Shown here piece after piece: positions 7,626 to 15,799 of a stretch of 64,000 nucleotides of DNA (position 1 is the first letter of the stretch; each line of letters begins with the position of its first letter). Both the position numbers and the translations under genes were made by a program. Source of the stretch: Croceivirga radicis (GTDB lineage: Bacteria > Bacteroidota > Bacteroidia > Flavobacteriales > Flavobacteriaceae); NCBI RefSeq assembly GCF_002072105.2, contig NZ_MTBC01000003.1:62001-126000 (forward strand), written 5' to 3'. Below the pieces are notes generated by a model that saw only the letters and a list, made by a program, of their open reading frames with translations, ran no database searches and was not told the DNA's origin.

Positions 7626-9653
7626 ATGAAAAAACTATGCTTATTCCTACTTCTTATACCAATTGTTCTATTTTCTCAAGAACACGAATTACAATCAAAT
7701 ATTGACTCCGTAACCATTTACCTGAGTGGTGCCCAAGTACATCGTAACGTTAAATGTACCTTAAAAAAAGGTGCTAATGCGATTAGCATTAAAGGCGTAT
7801 CCGCGGATTTGGATGAAAACACCCTACAAATTGCTGGTCTTAAACAAGCTGCTATACGAAGTATGAAATATGAAATCAATTATTTAGATACGGCAACAAA
7901 AAGTCCACAAATAGCTTCACTTTCCAATAAACTTGAACAATTTAAACAGGAACAAGCTTATCTAGAAAACGCAAGTCAAGGTTTACAAAAAGAGGTAAAA
8001 CTAATTGAATTGAACAGACGTATATCTGGTGACAATGAGAATTTAGACCTTAATCGTTTAAAAGAAATAAGCGCCTATTACCGGGAAAGAACGCAGGCAA
8101 TTTATAATGAAATCTATTCGAATTCCATTAAAACAAATAAATTAAAAGACAGCATTCAACTGTATACTAATGAGCTGGTTAAATTACAAGGAAGTCCTAA
8201 AAAAGCAGTAGGCGAAATTAAACTTATCCTAGACTCGCCTATTACGTTAACTACCAATCTTAGTATTTCTTATCAGGTAGAAAAAGCTGGTTGGGTACCC
8301 ACATATGACATTCGTTCTACAGGGATAGATAAACCCTTACAATTGATATATAAAGCACATGTATACCAAAATACCGCAGAAGATTGGGAGAATGTAGAAA
8401 TAACTTTAGCTACCAATAAACCCAGCAGCAACATTAGTAAACCAAAATTGGAAACCAAATATTTAAACTTTTCTAGTTCTTATACCAAAAAGTATAATTC
8501 TGCCACTAAAAAAAACGGCTACAGCTACAATCCTATGGTAAAACGAGTGTTTGGCACTATTACAGACCCAGAAGGAGAACCGCTACCGGGAGTAGCTATA
8601 GTAATAGAAGGCACCAACCAAGGTACCCAAACTGATTTTGATGGGAAATACACCTTAGATATCCCTAATGGTCGTAGCTTATCCTTTTCCTATATTGGAT
8701 TTAAGCCTGTTGACCTACCCATCTATTCCTCTATCATGAATTTGCAACTAGAAGAAGATATACAAGCGTTAGACGAGGTAGTTGTTATGGGTTACGGTGT
8801 TAGTGGTAGGGCATCCAGCGTACAAATAAGAGGAGCTGGCTCCATGCCACAAAAAATACAAACGCCCGAACCATTGTATATTATTGACGGAATTCCGGTA
8901 GAAGGCTTTACCGAAGGAGATTTAGATGCCAGTGAAATTGCTTCTATAGAAACCTTAAGAAATGAAAATGCTACCGATTTGTATGGCTCTAGAGCCGCAG
9001 ACGGTGTTATCATCATCAACACGCATAAAAGTAGTACCCAAACCGATGGAAAAAATACCGTTTTCCGCATTCCAAAATCGTATACGATTAAAAGTAATAT
9101 GGAAATAACCTCAGTAGACATCAACCTTTACCAGTTAAAAGCTACCTATCAGTATTTGGCGATTCCTGTAATTGATACCAATGTATTTTTAACGGCTTCT
9201 TTTACAGATTGGGAACAATTTAATCTTTTACCTGGCGAAGCTAACATCTATTTTGATGGTCGATACGAAGGAAAAACAGTGATAGACCCCTATCTAACCA
9301 AAAAAGAAATGACGGTTTCATTAGGGATAGACCACAACATTCAAATAGAACGTAATCAAGAACGCAACTTTAAATCCAAATCCTTTTCTGGCGGAACCAG
9401 ATTGGTAGATAGAAGATATAGAATCACTATAAAAAACAACAAAAATATACCCATCAATCTAAAAGTAATGGACCGTATTCCCTTATCTGAGAATAGAGAT
9501 ATTAAGGTAGATGATATAGTTACTGGGGATGCATCATACGATGCTAAAAAGGGAATTTTAAGCTGGAACAATTTCATAGAGGCCAAAGCCACCACAACCA
9601 ACGAATTTAGTTTTAGGATTAAGTATCCAAAAGGGAAATTCATATCGCTATAA
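7626..9653 (+). CDS. MuiA-like DUF4140/DUF4139 protein with inserted CarboxypepD_reg and TonB-plug module
   Basis: A 675-residue exported protein. Residues 1-18 form a signal peptide ending in LFSQ. Residues about 25-125 are a DUF4140 domain (VTIYLSGAQVHRNV), then a coiled coil, then the start of DUF4139 (SYQVEKAGWVPTYDIR). At about residue 308 it is interrupted by a CarboxypepD_reg-like domain (VFGTITDPEGEPLPGVAI) and a TonB-receptor plug (LDEVVVMGYG, YIIDGIPV, ASIETLRNENATDLYGSRAA, to about 472). DUF4139 then resumes (RIPKSYTIKSNMEI) and runs to the end. No receptor beta-barrel follows. MuiA homologues are tied to mucoidy control, but the role here is unknown. The insertion is in frame and complete, so it is not an assembly junction. 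Confidence 0.88.
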   Translation: MKKLCLFLLLIPIVLFSQEHELQSNIDSVTIYLSGAQVHRNVKCTLKKGANAISIKGVSADLDENTLQIAGLKQAAIRSMKYEINYLDTATKSPQIASLSNKLEQFKQEQAYLENASQGLQKEVKLIELNRRISGDNENLDLNRLKEISAYYRERTQAIYNEIYSNSIKTNKLKDSIQLYTNELVKLQGSPKKAVGEIKLILDSPITLTTNLSISYQVEKAGWVPTYDIRSTGIDKPLQLIYKAHVYQNTAEDWENVEITLATNKPSSNISKPKLETKYLNFSSSYTKKYNSATKKNGYSYNPMVKRVFGTITDPEGEPLPGVAIVIEGTNQGTQTDFDGKYTLDIPNGRSLSFSYIGFKPVDLPIYSSIMNLQLEEDIQALDEVVVMGYGVSGRASSVQIRGAGSMPQKIQTPEPLYIIDGIPVEGFTEGDLDASEIASIETLRNENATDLYGSRAADGVIIINTHKSSTQTDGKNTVFRIPKSYTIKSNMEITSVDINLYQLKATYQYLAIPVIDTNVFLTASFTDWEQFNLLPGEANIYFDGRYEGKTVIDPYLTKKEMTVSLGIDHNIQIERNQERNFKSKSFSGGTRLVDRRYRITIKNNKNIPINLKVMDRIPLSENRDIKVDDIVTGDASYDAKKGILSWNNFIEAKATTTNEFSFRIKYPKGKFISL

Positions 9654-9816
9654 ATCCATAAAATGCGCAATTTTAACACGTTAAACAAAATAAATAAAAT
9701 ATTGTATTTCAAATTAATAAACATCATCACCTAAATTAAAAAATAAGCAATTCAATTGAGTTCGTTTTTAGTGTGATTGGATTAAACTTAGCAAGATAAT
9801 TGGCCTTACTTGCAAT

Positions 9817-10923
9817 ATGAATTCCACTAAAAAAAAGCATAAAAAGAGTTGGTTTAAAAGAAAAAGGACTTGGATACCGTTAACGATTATCCTTGTCCTT
9901 TTAACTTTTAGATTGGCACTACCCTACATTGTTAAAGACTACGTAAATAAGGTACTGTCTGAGATTCCCGGTTATCATGGGCATGTAGCAGCTATAGATA
10001 TTGCGCTTTACCGTGGCGCCTACGTAATACACGATTTAAAGTTGAACAAAGTAGCCGCTACATCACAAGTTCCTTTTCTTTCCATCAAAAAATCCGATAT
10101 CTCCATTGAATGGAATGCCTTGTTTAATGGGGAAGTGGTGAGCGAACTTACACTCTACCAGCCTGAGTTTATCTATGTATTTGAAGACCAACAAGCTAAA
10201 GGAGTTGACCCCGAAGTAGAGGATTGGACCAAAGCACTTACAGATATTGTACCGATTGATATTAACCGTTTGCAACTCGTAGACGGAACTGCGGCATTTA
10301 TTGAGTTACAGGCCGACCCGAATATAGATTTACATTTAAAAAACATTGATTTAGTTGCCTACAACTTGCGTAATGTGGTTCAAAAAGAACGAAACCTGCC
10401 TTCCGAGGTCCATGCCACCGCCACATCTATTGGCGATGGTAATTTAGAACTAGACGGGCGTTTAAATCTTGTGAAGCAAATACCGGATATGGATATTGCT
10501 TTTGAACTCACCAACGCCAATGCTACTGCTCTCAATGATTTCACCAACCACTACGCTGGTATTGATTTTAACAAAGGTACCTTCGAGGTTTTTGGCGAAA
10601 TAGCTATAGCAGACGGCTACTTAAAAGGTAGCATAAAACCAATTTTAACCAATGCCAAGTTATTGGGCAAAGAAGATGGTTTTCTTAATAGCCTATGGGA
10701 AGGATTTGTAGGGTTTTTTAAATTTTTATTTAAAAATCAAAAACATAATACGCTTGCCACCAAAGTTCCCATAGAGGGCAATTTAAATAATGCTGGGGCT
10801 AAAATATGGCCTACGGTAACCAATATTTTTAAAAATGCTTGGATAAAGGCTTATAAAGGCGTTTTAGACGATGATATTGATTTTAAAGATGCCGAGGAAG
10901 CCGTAGACAACAAAAACAAATAA
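9817..10923 (+). CDS. DUF748/AsmA-like membrane-anchored protein
   Basis: A 368-residue protein with a basic N-terminus (residues 1-17) and one transmembrane segment (about 18-36, WIPLTIILVLLTFRLALPYI). A large extracytoplasmic region follows with the DUF748 pattern: VKDYVNKVLSEIPGYHGHV, IDIALYRGAYVIHDL, and SDISIEWNALFNGEVVSELTL split over residues 80-120. AsmA/TamB-like proteins of this type form beta-groove structures linked to lipid transport between membranes. Here the function is inferred from the family only. The gene stands alone after 163 bases of AT-rich DNA and converges on the DUF1704 gene with 17 bases between the stops. Confidence 0.82.
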   Translation: MNSTKKKHKKSWFKRKRTWIPLTIILVLLTFRLALPYIVKDYVNKVLSEIPGYHGHVAAIDIALYRGAYVIHDLKLNKVAATSQVPFLSIKKSDISIEWNALFNGEVVSELTLYQPEFIYVFEDQQAKGVDPEVEDWTKALTDIVPIDINRLQLVDGTAAFIELQADPNIDLHLKNIDLVAYNLRNVVQKERNLPSEVHATATSIGDGNLELDGRLNLVKQIPDMDIAFELTNANATALNDFTNHYAGIDFNKGTFEVFGEIAIADGYLKGSIKPILTNAKLLGKEDGFLNSLWEGFVGFFKFLFKNQKHNTLATKVPIEGNLNNAGAKIWPTVTNIFKNAWIKAYKGVLDDDIDFKDAEEAVDNKNK

Positions 10924-10940
10924 GGGAAGCTTAAAATGGC

Positions 10941-12110
10941 TTATTTTAAATTGTTTAGGATAAAGTCTAAAGTGGAATTTGTATTTCTGTTGGCATCAAA
11001 AGAATGGCTTTGATGCGTGATTGGTTTTGCTAAGCCTAATTTTTGCAAGTATACTATTTTGTCCTCGAACTCTTGTGCTACCTTTCCGGTTAAAAATACA
11101 TCAAAACTTTGCTGCTTTTTATACCGTTTGTACATTTTGCTTAATCCACTTAAATACAATCGGTCTTTGGTAAATCCACCTCCACGGTGTGCCCGCAGTG
11201 TAATGTTAAACGCAGCTTCCCTGTCCAATTTATATTGCCCATGTATCAAATCAAAGGTATCTGCAAAACTGCAACCTTTAATTAAACTATCACTAGCTAA
11301 AACTCTATAAGCCAATATTTTTAATCGCTCCAGAGTAAGAGCTCCGCTCATATATTCACTCAAAACCGCCATCCCCTCCTGTGTTTCTACATTTTTTGGC
11401 AAACCGTTGGCAAAAATGCGCAGCGGTTGCTCGTTGCCATTAAAAGTAGTAACCAAATGCACGCCAATTTCATGGTTGGCCAAAGTTTCCATTCTGTTCT
11501 TGCTAAACTTTGCATTTCTCTTTAGCAGTAAACTTTTATCCCGATTCCGTACCATGGCCTCTGCAGCAATCTGATTACTGAATTTGATATGCAATGGAAA
11601 CTGGTATTGAGACATGAACGCTTCAAAATAAGCCTTTGCCTCCAAGGCAGAATAGCTAGAAATCATGTCTTCTCGCGGCGCTTCATCCTGAAAGTGTAAA
11701 ATATACCGTGCGTTTTGAACATCTCTTTCCCTAGGGGTACCATACAAGCGTAGCGAGTTGTAATAGAAAGATTGCCCTTTCCCTATTGTTTCTATACACT
11801 GTATCATATTGGCATAGTAATACACAATATCTCGATACATTTTCTGTATTTCTTCGTCCTTAATACGTTCTAAACGTTGTGAAAAGAACAAGCGTTGCAA
11901 CTTGTAGGCATCGAATTTTAACTTAGGATACTTAAATTGGGGCTCCTCGGTATATTTTGAACTAAAAAAACGTTGCTTCTCTTTTTCTATGTTAGCGGGA
12001 TTTACATAGCTCAACAACTCAATTTTTCGTACCAATCGGTCTAAATTGGAGTCTATATCGAATACATTAGGGTAGTCATTGCGTAATGCGTGTAATTCTG
12101 CTGCACTCAT
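10941..12110 (-). CDS. DUF1704 / QEGLA-motif protein, MATCAP-like putative metallocarboxypeptidase
   Basis: A 389-residue DUF1704 protein, annotated in databases as flavohemoglobin expression-modulating QEGLA motif protein. The zinc motif is HEIGVH (H213, E214, H218), the HExxxH pattern of this family, and the name motif is QEGMA at 244-248, where the glutamate is expected to be the third ligand. The eukaryotic relative KIAA0895L/MATCAP removes the C-terminal tyrosine from tubulin, which makes a bacterial C-terminal protease role plausible, but no bacterial substrate is known to me. No signal peptide is seen. All three metal-binding positions look intact. The family call is firm; the activity is inference. 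Confidence 0.85.
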   Translation of the reverse strand: MSAAELHALRNDYPNVFDIDSNLDRLVRKIELLSYVNPANIEKEKQRFFSSKYTEEPQFKYPKLKFDAYKLQRLFFSQRLERIKDEEIQKMYRDIVYYYANMIQCIETIGKGQSFYYNSLRLYGTPRERDVQNARYILHFQDEAPREDMISSYSALEAKAYFEAFMSQYQFPLHIKFSNQIAAEAMVRNRDKSLLLKRNAKFSKNRMETLANHEIGVHLVTTFNGNEQPLRIFANGLPKNVETQEGMAVLSEYMSGALTLERLKILAYRVLASDSLIKGCSFADTFDLIHGQYKLDREAAFNITLRAHRGGGFTKDRLYLSGLSKMYKRYKKQQSFDVFLTGKVAQEFEDKIVYLQKLGLAKPITHQSHSFDANRNTNSTLDFILNNLK

Positions 12111-12171
12111 CTTAAGTATGCTTTATTAATCGCCAAATGTATAAAGTCTTTCATTCTAAAAAACATTAGGC

Positions 12172-12208
12172 AAAAAAATATCAGCAAAACCTTGGTCCTA
12201 CTGATATT
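12172..12208 (-). terminator. Rho-independent terminator of the symporter gene
   Basis: Read on the minus strand, an 8-base stem AATATCAG/CTGATATT encloses a loop that can itself pair around ACCAAGGT and is followed by a run of seven Ts. It lies just after the symporter stop. Confidence 0.7.
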
Positions 12209-12233
12209 ATTTATTTTATCTAGAACTAAACTA

Positions 12234-13559
12234 TTATTTCACGTCCTCATAATTATCGTCCCATTCTTTTACATCGGGCTCTCCTAGCTTACCAACAGAT
12301 TTAGCTACAAGCATAGAAACAGTTGCATCTCCTGTAACGTTAACAACCGTTCTACACATATCTAAAGGCCTATCTACAGCAAATATTAAGGCCAAACCAA
12401 TTGCTAATTTGTCTGAAGGAAAACCAATAGCCTCAAGAACAATTACCAACATTACCATACCCGCCCCAGGAACTGCTGCTGAACCAATAGAGGCTAGTAA
12501 GGCCGTTAGCACAATAGTTAATTGATTGGCCAAAGTCAACTCAAACCCTAATGCCTGAGCTATAAAAACAGCCGCTACACCCTGGTATAAACTTGTACCA
12601 TCCATATTTATGGTAGCACCAACCGGCAAAACAAAACTAGACACCTCTTTATCTACCCCAATATGCTCCTCTACCCTTTCCATAGTAACTGGTAAGGTTG
12701 CAGCACTAGAACTGGTAGAAAATGCAAGTAATTGAGCTGGACTCATTTGCTGTAAAAACCAGAAAGGATTTTTTTTAGTGATGGTTCCCACCAAAATGGC
12801 ATAAAATACAATCATTAAAAACAAGCCACCCACAACTACACCGGCATATTTTAAAAGTGCCAATAACAAATCTGGATCACTGGACGAAACCACAACAGCG
12901 GCCAAAAGTGAAAACACGGCATAAGGCGCCGTTAACATGATCAAGTCTACCATTTTTAAGACTACATCATTTAAAGAATCAAAAAAGTCTTTTAAGGGCC
13001 TTGCTTTTTCCTCACCAATCAATAACATAGAAATTCCAAGAAAAATAGTAAAGAAAATAACTTGAAGCATAGCACTATTATTCCCTAAGGCATTAATTGC
13101 GTTATCTGGCACCATATCTACCAAAAACTGCAACGGACCGCTATCTTTTTGTCTGGAAGCCTCCTCTAATTTAGAGGTGACCCCAGCATCATTGGCATAG
13201 GTTTCGGTTAGTTTAGCAACCGTTTCTTCAGAAATACCGGAACCAGGATTCAGCATGTTCACCAACACCAAACCAATGGTAATGGCAACAACCGTAGTTA
13301 AAATATAAATACCAATTGTTCTTAAACCAATATTTCTAAACTTAGAAATATCTTTTAAATCGGAAATCCCCTTTACCAAAGAGGCGATAATAAGCGGAAT
13401 AGCGATGAGCTTGAGTAGCTTTACAAAAATTGCCCCTAAAGGCTGTATCCAGTCAGACACAATGTCTTTTCCCGTAGGAACTTTGGTCATTACAAATCCA
13501 AAAACAATACCCAGCAACATTCCTATAAGAATCTGCCAGTGAAGTTCCAGTTTACGCAT
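12234..13559 (-). CDS. Dicarboxylate/amino acid:cation symporter (DAACS family)
   Basis: A 441-residue multi-pass inner-membrane carrier of the glutamate/dicarboxylate Na+ or H+ symporter family (GltP/GltT/DctA type). The diagnostic C-terminal features are present: the serine-rich hairpin AFSTSSSAATLPVT, the transport-site helix with NMDGTSLYQG, then IGSAAVPGAGMVM and the last helix with DRPLDMCRTVVNVTGD. The Arg in the DMCRT segment is typical of acidic amino acid carriers. A loop of about 45 residues between early helices (GSGISEETVAKLTETYAND) is characteristic of Bacteroidota members. It lies 60 bases downstream of aroC in the same direction and has a terminator after it. Substrate, probably glutamate, aspartate or a C4-dicarboxylate, is not fixed by sequence. 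Confidence 0.93.
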   Translation of the reverse strand: MRKLELHWQILIGMLLGIVFGFVMTKVPTGKDIVSDWIQPLGAIFVKLLKLIAIPLIIASLVKGISDLKDISKFRNIGLRTIGIYILTTVVAITIGLVLVNMLNPGSGISEETVAKLTETYANDAGVTSKLEEASRQKDSGPLQFLVDMVPDNAINALGNNSAMLQVIFFTIFLGISMLLIGEEKARPLKDFFDSLNDVVLKMVDLIMLTAPYAVFSLLAAVVVSSSDPDLLLALLKYAGVVVGGLFLMIVFYAILVGTITKKNPFWFLQQMSPAQLLAFSTSSSAATLPVTMERVEEHIGVDKEVSSFVLPVGATINMDGTSLYQGVAAVFIAQALGFELTLANQLTIVLTALLASIGSAAVPGAGMVMLVIVLEAIGFPSDKLAIGLALIFAVDRPLDMCRTVVNVTGDATVSMLVAKSVGKLGEPDVKEWDDNYEDVK

Positions 13560-13619
13560 ATAAAGTTGGTTTTGGCTTGGAAGATACCAATTTGCCCAAA
13601 ATGCCCCAAATAATGCGGT

Positions 13620-14684
13620 TTAGATTTTATTGCCTTTTGCCAACAAAGTGTAATCTGCCAATACCAATGCCGCCATTGCTTCTACAATGGGCACCGCCCT
13701 AGGCACTACACATGGATCATGCCTGCCTTTGCCTTGGGCAGCAACCTTGTTACCCTCTTTGTCTATAGTATCGTACCCTTGAAGCACCGTGGCAACGGGT
13801 TTAAAAGCCACAGAAAAGTAAATATCCATACCATTACTAATACCACCTTGTATACCACCACTTTTGTTGGTTTTAGTGGTACCATCCGTATTATACTGGT
13901 CGTTATGTTCACTTCCTTTTTGGGTTACTCCTTCAAAGCCGCTACCATATTCAAAGCCCTTTACCGCATTTATGGACAGCATAGCTTTACCCAATTCTGC
14001 ATGGAGTTTATCAAAAACAGGTTCACCTAGTCCAATTGGTACGTTTTGAATAACGCAAGTTATAACCCCACCAATGGTATCCCCTTCTTTTTTGATGGAT
14101 TTAATGTATTCTTCCATTTGGCTTGCCATTGTAGGGTCCGGACAACGAACTGGATTTTTCTCAATTTCAGAGAAATCTAATTGCTGATAAGGTGTTTCCA
14201 ATTTTAAACGCCCAACCTGACTAACGTAAGCAGTTACTTTTATATCCTTCAAAAATTGCTTGGCAACAGCGCCTGCAACAACTCTGCTCGCTGTTTCCCT
14301 AGCCGAAGAACGCCCGCCACCACGATAATCCCTAAAACCATATTTATGGTCATACACATAATCTGCATGACTAGGGCGGTATGAGTCTTTAATGTGGGAG
14401 TAATCTTTAGACTTTTGATTGGTGTTATGGATAGCAAAACCAATAGGTGTACCGGTAGTTTTACCTTCGAACACACCAGAATATATTTCTACCGTATCTG
14501 GTTCCTTACGCTGCGTTACAATTGCAGATTGCCCGGGTTTTCTTCGGTTTAATTCCTCTTGTATGGCTTTTTCATCCAATACAATACCAGCAGGGCAACC
14601 ATCTATAATTCCACCAAGGGCTCTGCCATGGGATTCTCCAAATGTTGTTATTCTGAATAAGGTTCCAAAAGAATTTCCGGCCAT
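13620..14684 (-). CDS. aroC: Chorismate synthase
   Basis: Catalyses the last step of the shikimate pathway, converting 5-enolpyruvylshikimate 3-phosphate to chorismate with reduced FMN. At 354 residues it has the standard length. It begins with [18 protein letters not shown], the family's first signature, and also has the central [19 protein letters not shown]-like stretch (here [12 protein letters not shown]), HNDQYN and [11 protein letters not shown], and the end signature [18 protein letters not shown]. The ATG follows about 170 bases of AT-rich intergenic DNA shared with the divergent LpxH-like gene. The symporter gene follows it in the same direction. Confidence 0.98.
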   Translation of the reverse strand: MAGNSFGTLFRITTFGESHGRALGGIIDGCPAGIVLDEKAIQEELNRRKPGQSAIVTQRKEPDTVEIYSGVFEGKTTGTPIGFAIHNTNQKSKDYSHIKDSYRPSHADYVYDHKYGFRDYRGGGRSSARETASRVVAGAVAKQFLKDIKVTAYVSQVGRLKLETPYQQLDFSEIEKNPVRCPDPTMASQMEEYIKSIKKEGDTIGGVITCVIQNVPIGLGEPVFDKLHAELGKAMLSINAVKGFEYGSGFEGVTQKGSEHNDQYNTDGTTKTNKSGGIQGGISNGMDIYFSVAFKPVATVLQGYDTIDKEGNKVAAQGKGRHDPCVVPRAVPIVEAMAALVLADYTLLAKGNKI

Positions 14685-14851
14685 TGTCTAAAAATTAAGC
14701 GGTAAAGGTAATTTTTATCACTCTTTTAAAAAAGGGAAACAGCACTTAAAGATTTGGCAACATATAAATACCAGTCATGACATTAATTTAACAGAATTCT
14801 CATATATACTTCATTTTAAAGTAATATTAAGTTTATTCCTACACGTTTAAT

Positions 14852-15799
14852 TTGCAAGTAAACTTTTACACTTTGAAAAAGAGGAAGATAGAAATAGCCG
14901 TAATTTCTGATGTTCATTTAGGAACATACGGCTGCCACGCAGATGAACTCATAACCTATTTAAATAGCATTAAGCCCAAAAAACTTATTCTAAATGGTGA
15001 TATTATAGACATCTGGCAGTTTAAAAAACGGTATTTTCCATCGGCACATTTAAAAGTTCTAAGAAAAATAATAGGAATGGCTTCTAAAGGTACAGAGGTC
15101 TATTACATTACCGGCAATCATGATGAAATGTTACGAAAGTTTGCCCCAACAGCTATGGGGAACTTTAATATCGTAAACAAAATGGTTTTGAATTTAGACG
15201 GTAAAAAAGCTTGGATTTTTCACGGCGATGTTTTTGATATCTCTATTCAAAAAGCAAAATGGTTGGCTAAATTAGGTGGTTGGGGGTATGACTTGCTGAT
15301 CTTGATGAACAGCTTTGTAAATTGGTGCCTAATTAAAATTGGAAGAGAAAAATACTCACTCTCAAAAAAAATAAAAAACAGTGTTAAAGGCGCGGTAAAA
15401 TACATCAATAATTTTGAAAAGACCGCTGCAGAGTTAGCCATAGAAAATGACTATGATTATGTTATCTGCGGACATATACACCAACCTAAAAAAGAGATTA
15501 TTGAAACCAAACAAGGTAGTACCACCTATTTAAACTCTGGGGATTGGATAGAAAATTTAACTGCCTTGGAATACTCCTTTAAACGTTGGCGAATATACCA
15601 TTATAGCCATGATAAGTTATCTCCTTTCTTTGTAGATGAAGACCTTAAGGAAATGGATATGAACGAACTTATAGCATCTATAACCGAGCAAGCCGAAGAA
15701 AACGGATACAACTACCCAGAAAATCCAACCAACCCTAAAGATGGTGATGATGATTTGTTAGATAACCAAGGCTTCTTTAAGGATAGTGATGGGATGTAG
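14852..15799 (+). CDS. LpxH-like metallophosphoesterase (UDP-2,3-diacylglucosamine diphosphatase family)
   Basis: A 315-residue calcineurin-type phosphoesterase. The metal ligands are clear: SDVHLG (D20, H22), NGDIID (D50), GNHDE (N89, H90), HGDVFD, and GHIH near the end of the domain. In Bacteroidota this family is assigned to hydrolysis of UDP-2,3-diacylglucosamine in lipid A synthesis, and no classical LpxH gene is visible nearby. The start must be non-ATG: an in-frame stop sits at 14828-14830, and only TTG codons (14852, or 14873) occur before the first core strand RKIEIAVIS. The last 42 bases overlap the 3' end of the convergent GlcD-GlpC gene. The acidic tail after residue 280 is poorly conserved. 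Confidence 0.85.
   Translation: MQVNFYTLKKRKIEIAVISDVHLGTYGCHADELITYLNSIKPKKLILNGDIIDIWQFKKRYFPSAHLKVLRKIIGMASKGTEVYYITGNHDEMLRKFAPTAMGNFNIVNKMVLNLDGKKAWIFHGDVFDISIQKAKWLAKLGGWGYDLLILMNSFVNWCLIKIGREKYSLSKKIKNSVKGAVKYINNFEKTAAELAIENDYDYVICGHIHQPKKEIIETKQGSTTYLNSGDWIENLTALEYSFKRWRIYHYSHDKLSPFFVDEDLKEMDMNELIASITEQAEENGYNYPENPTNPKDGDDDLLDNQGFFKDSDGM

Noticed and set aside
7626-9653. The plug insertion as an assembly chimera
   Set aside because: Both boundaries are in frame, and the DUF4139 sequence resumes correctly after the insertion.
10908-10960. Inverted repeat AAATAAG...CTTATTT as terminator between convergent genes
   Set aside because: The stem is AT-only apart from one pair and the loop is long; it is too weak to claim.
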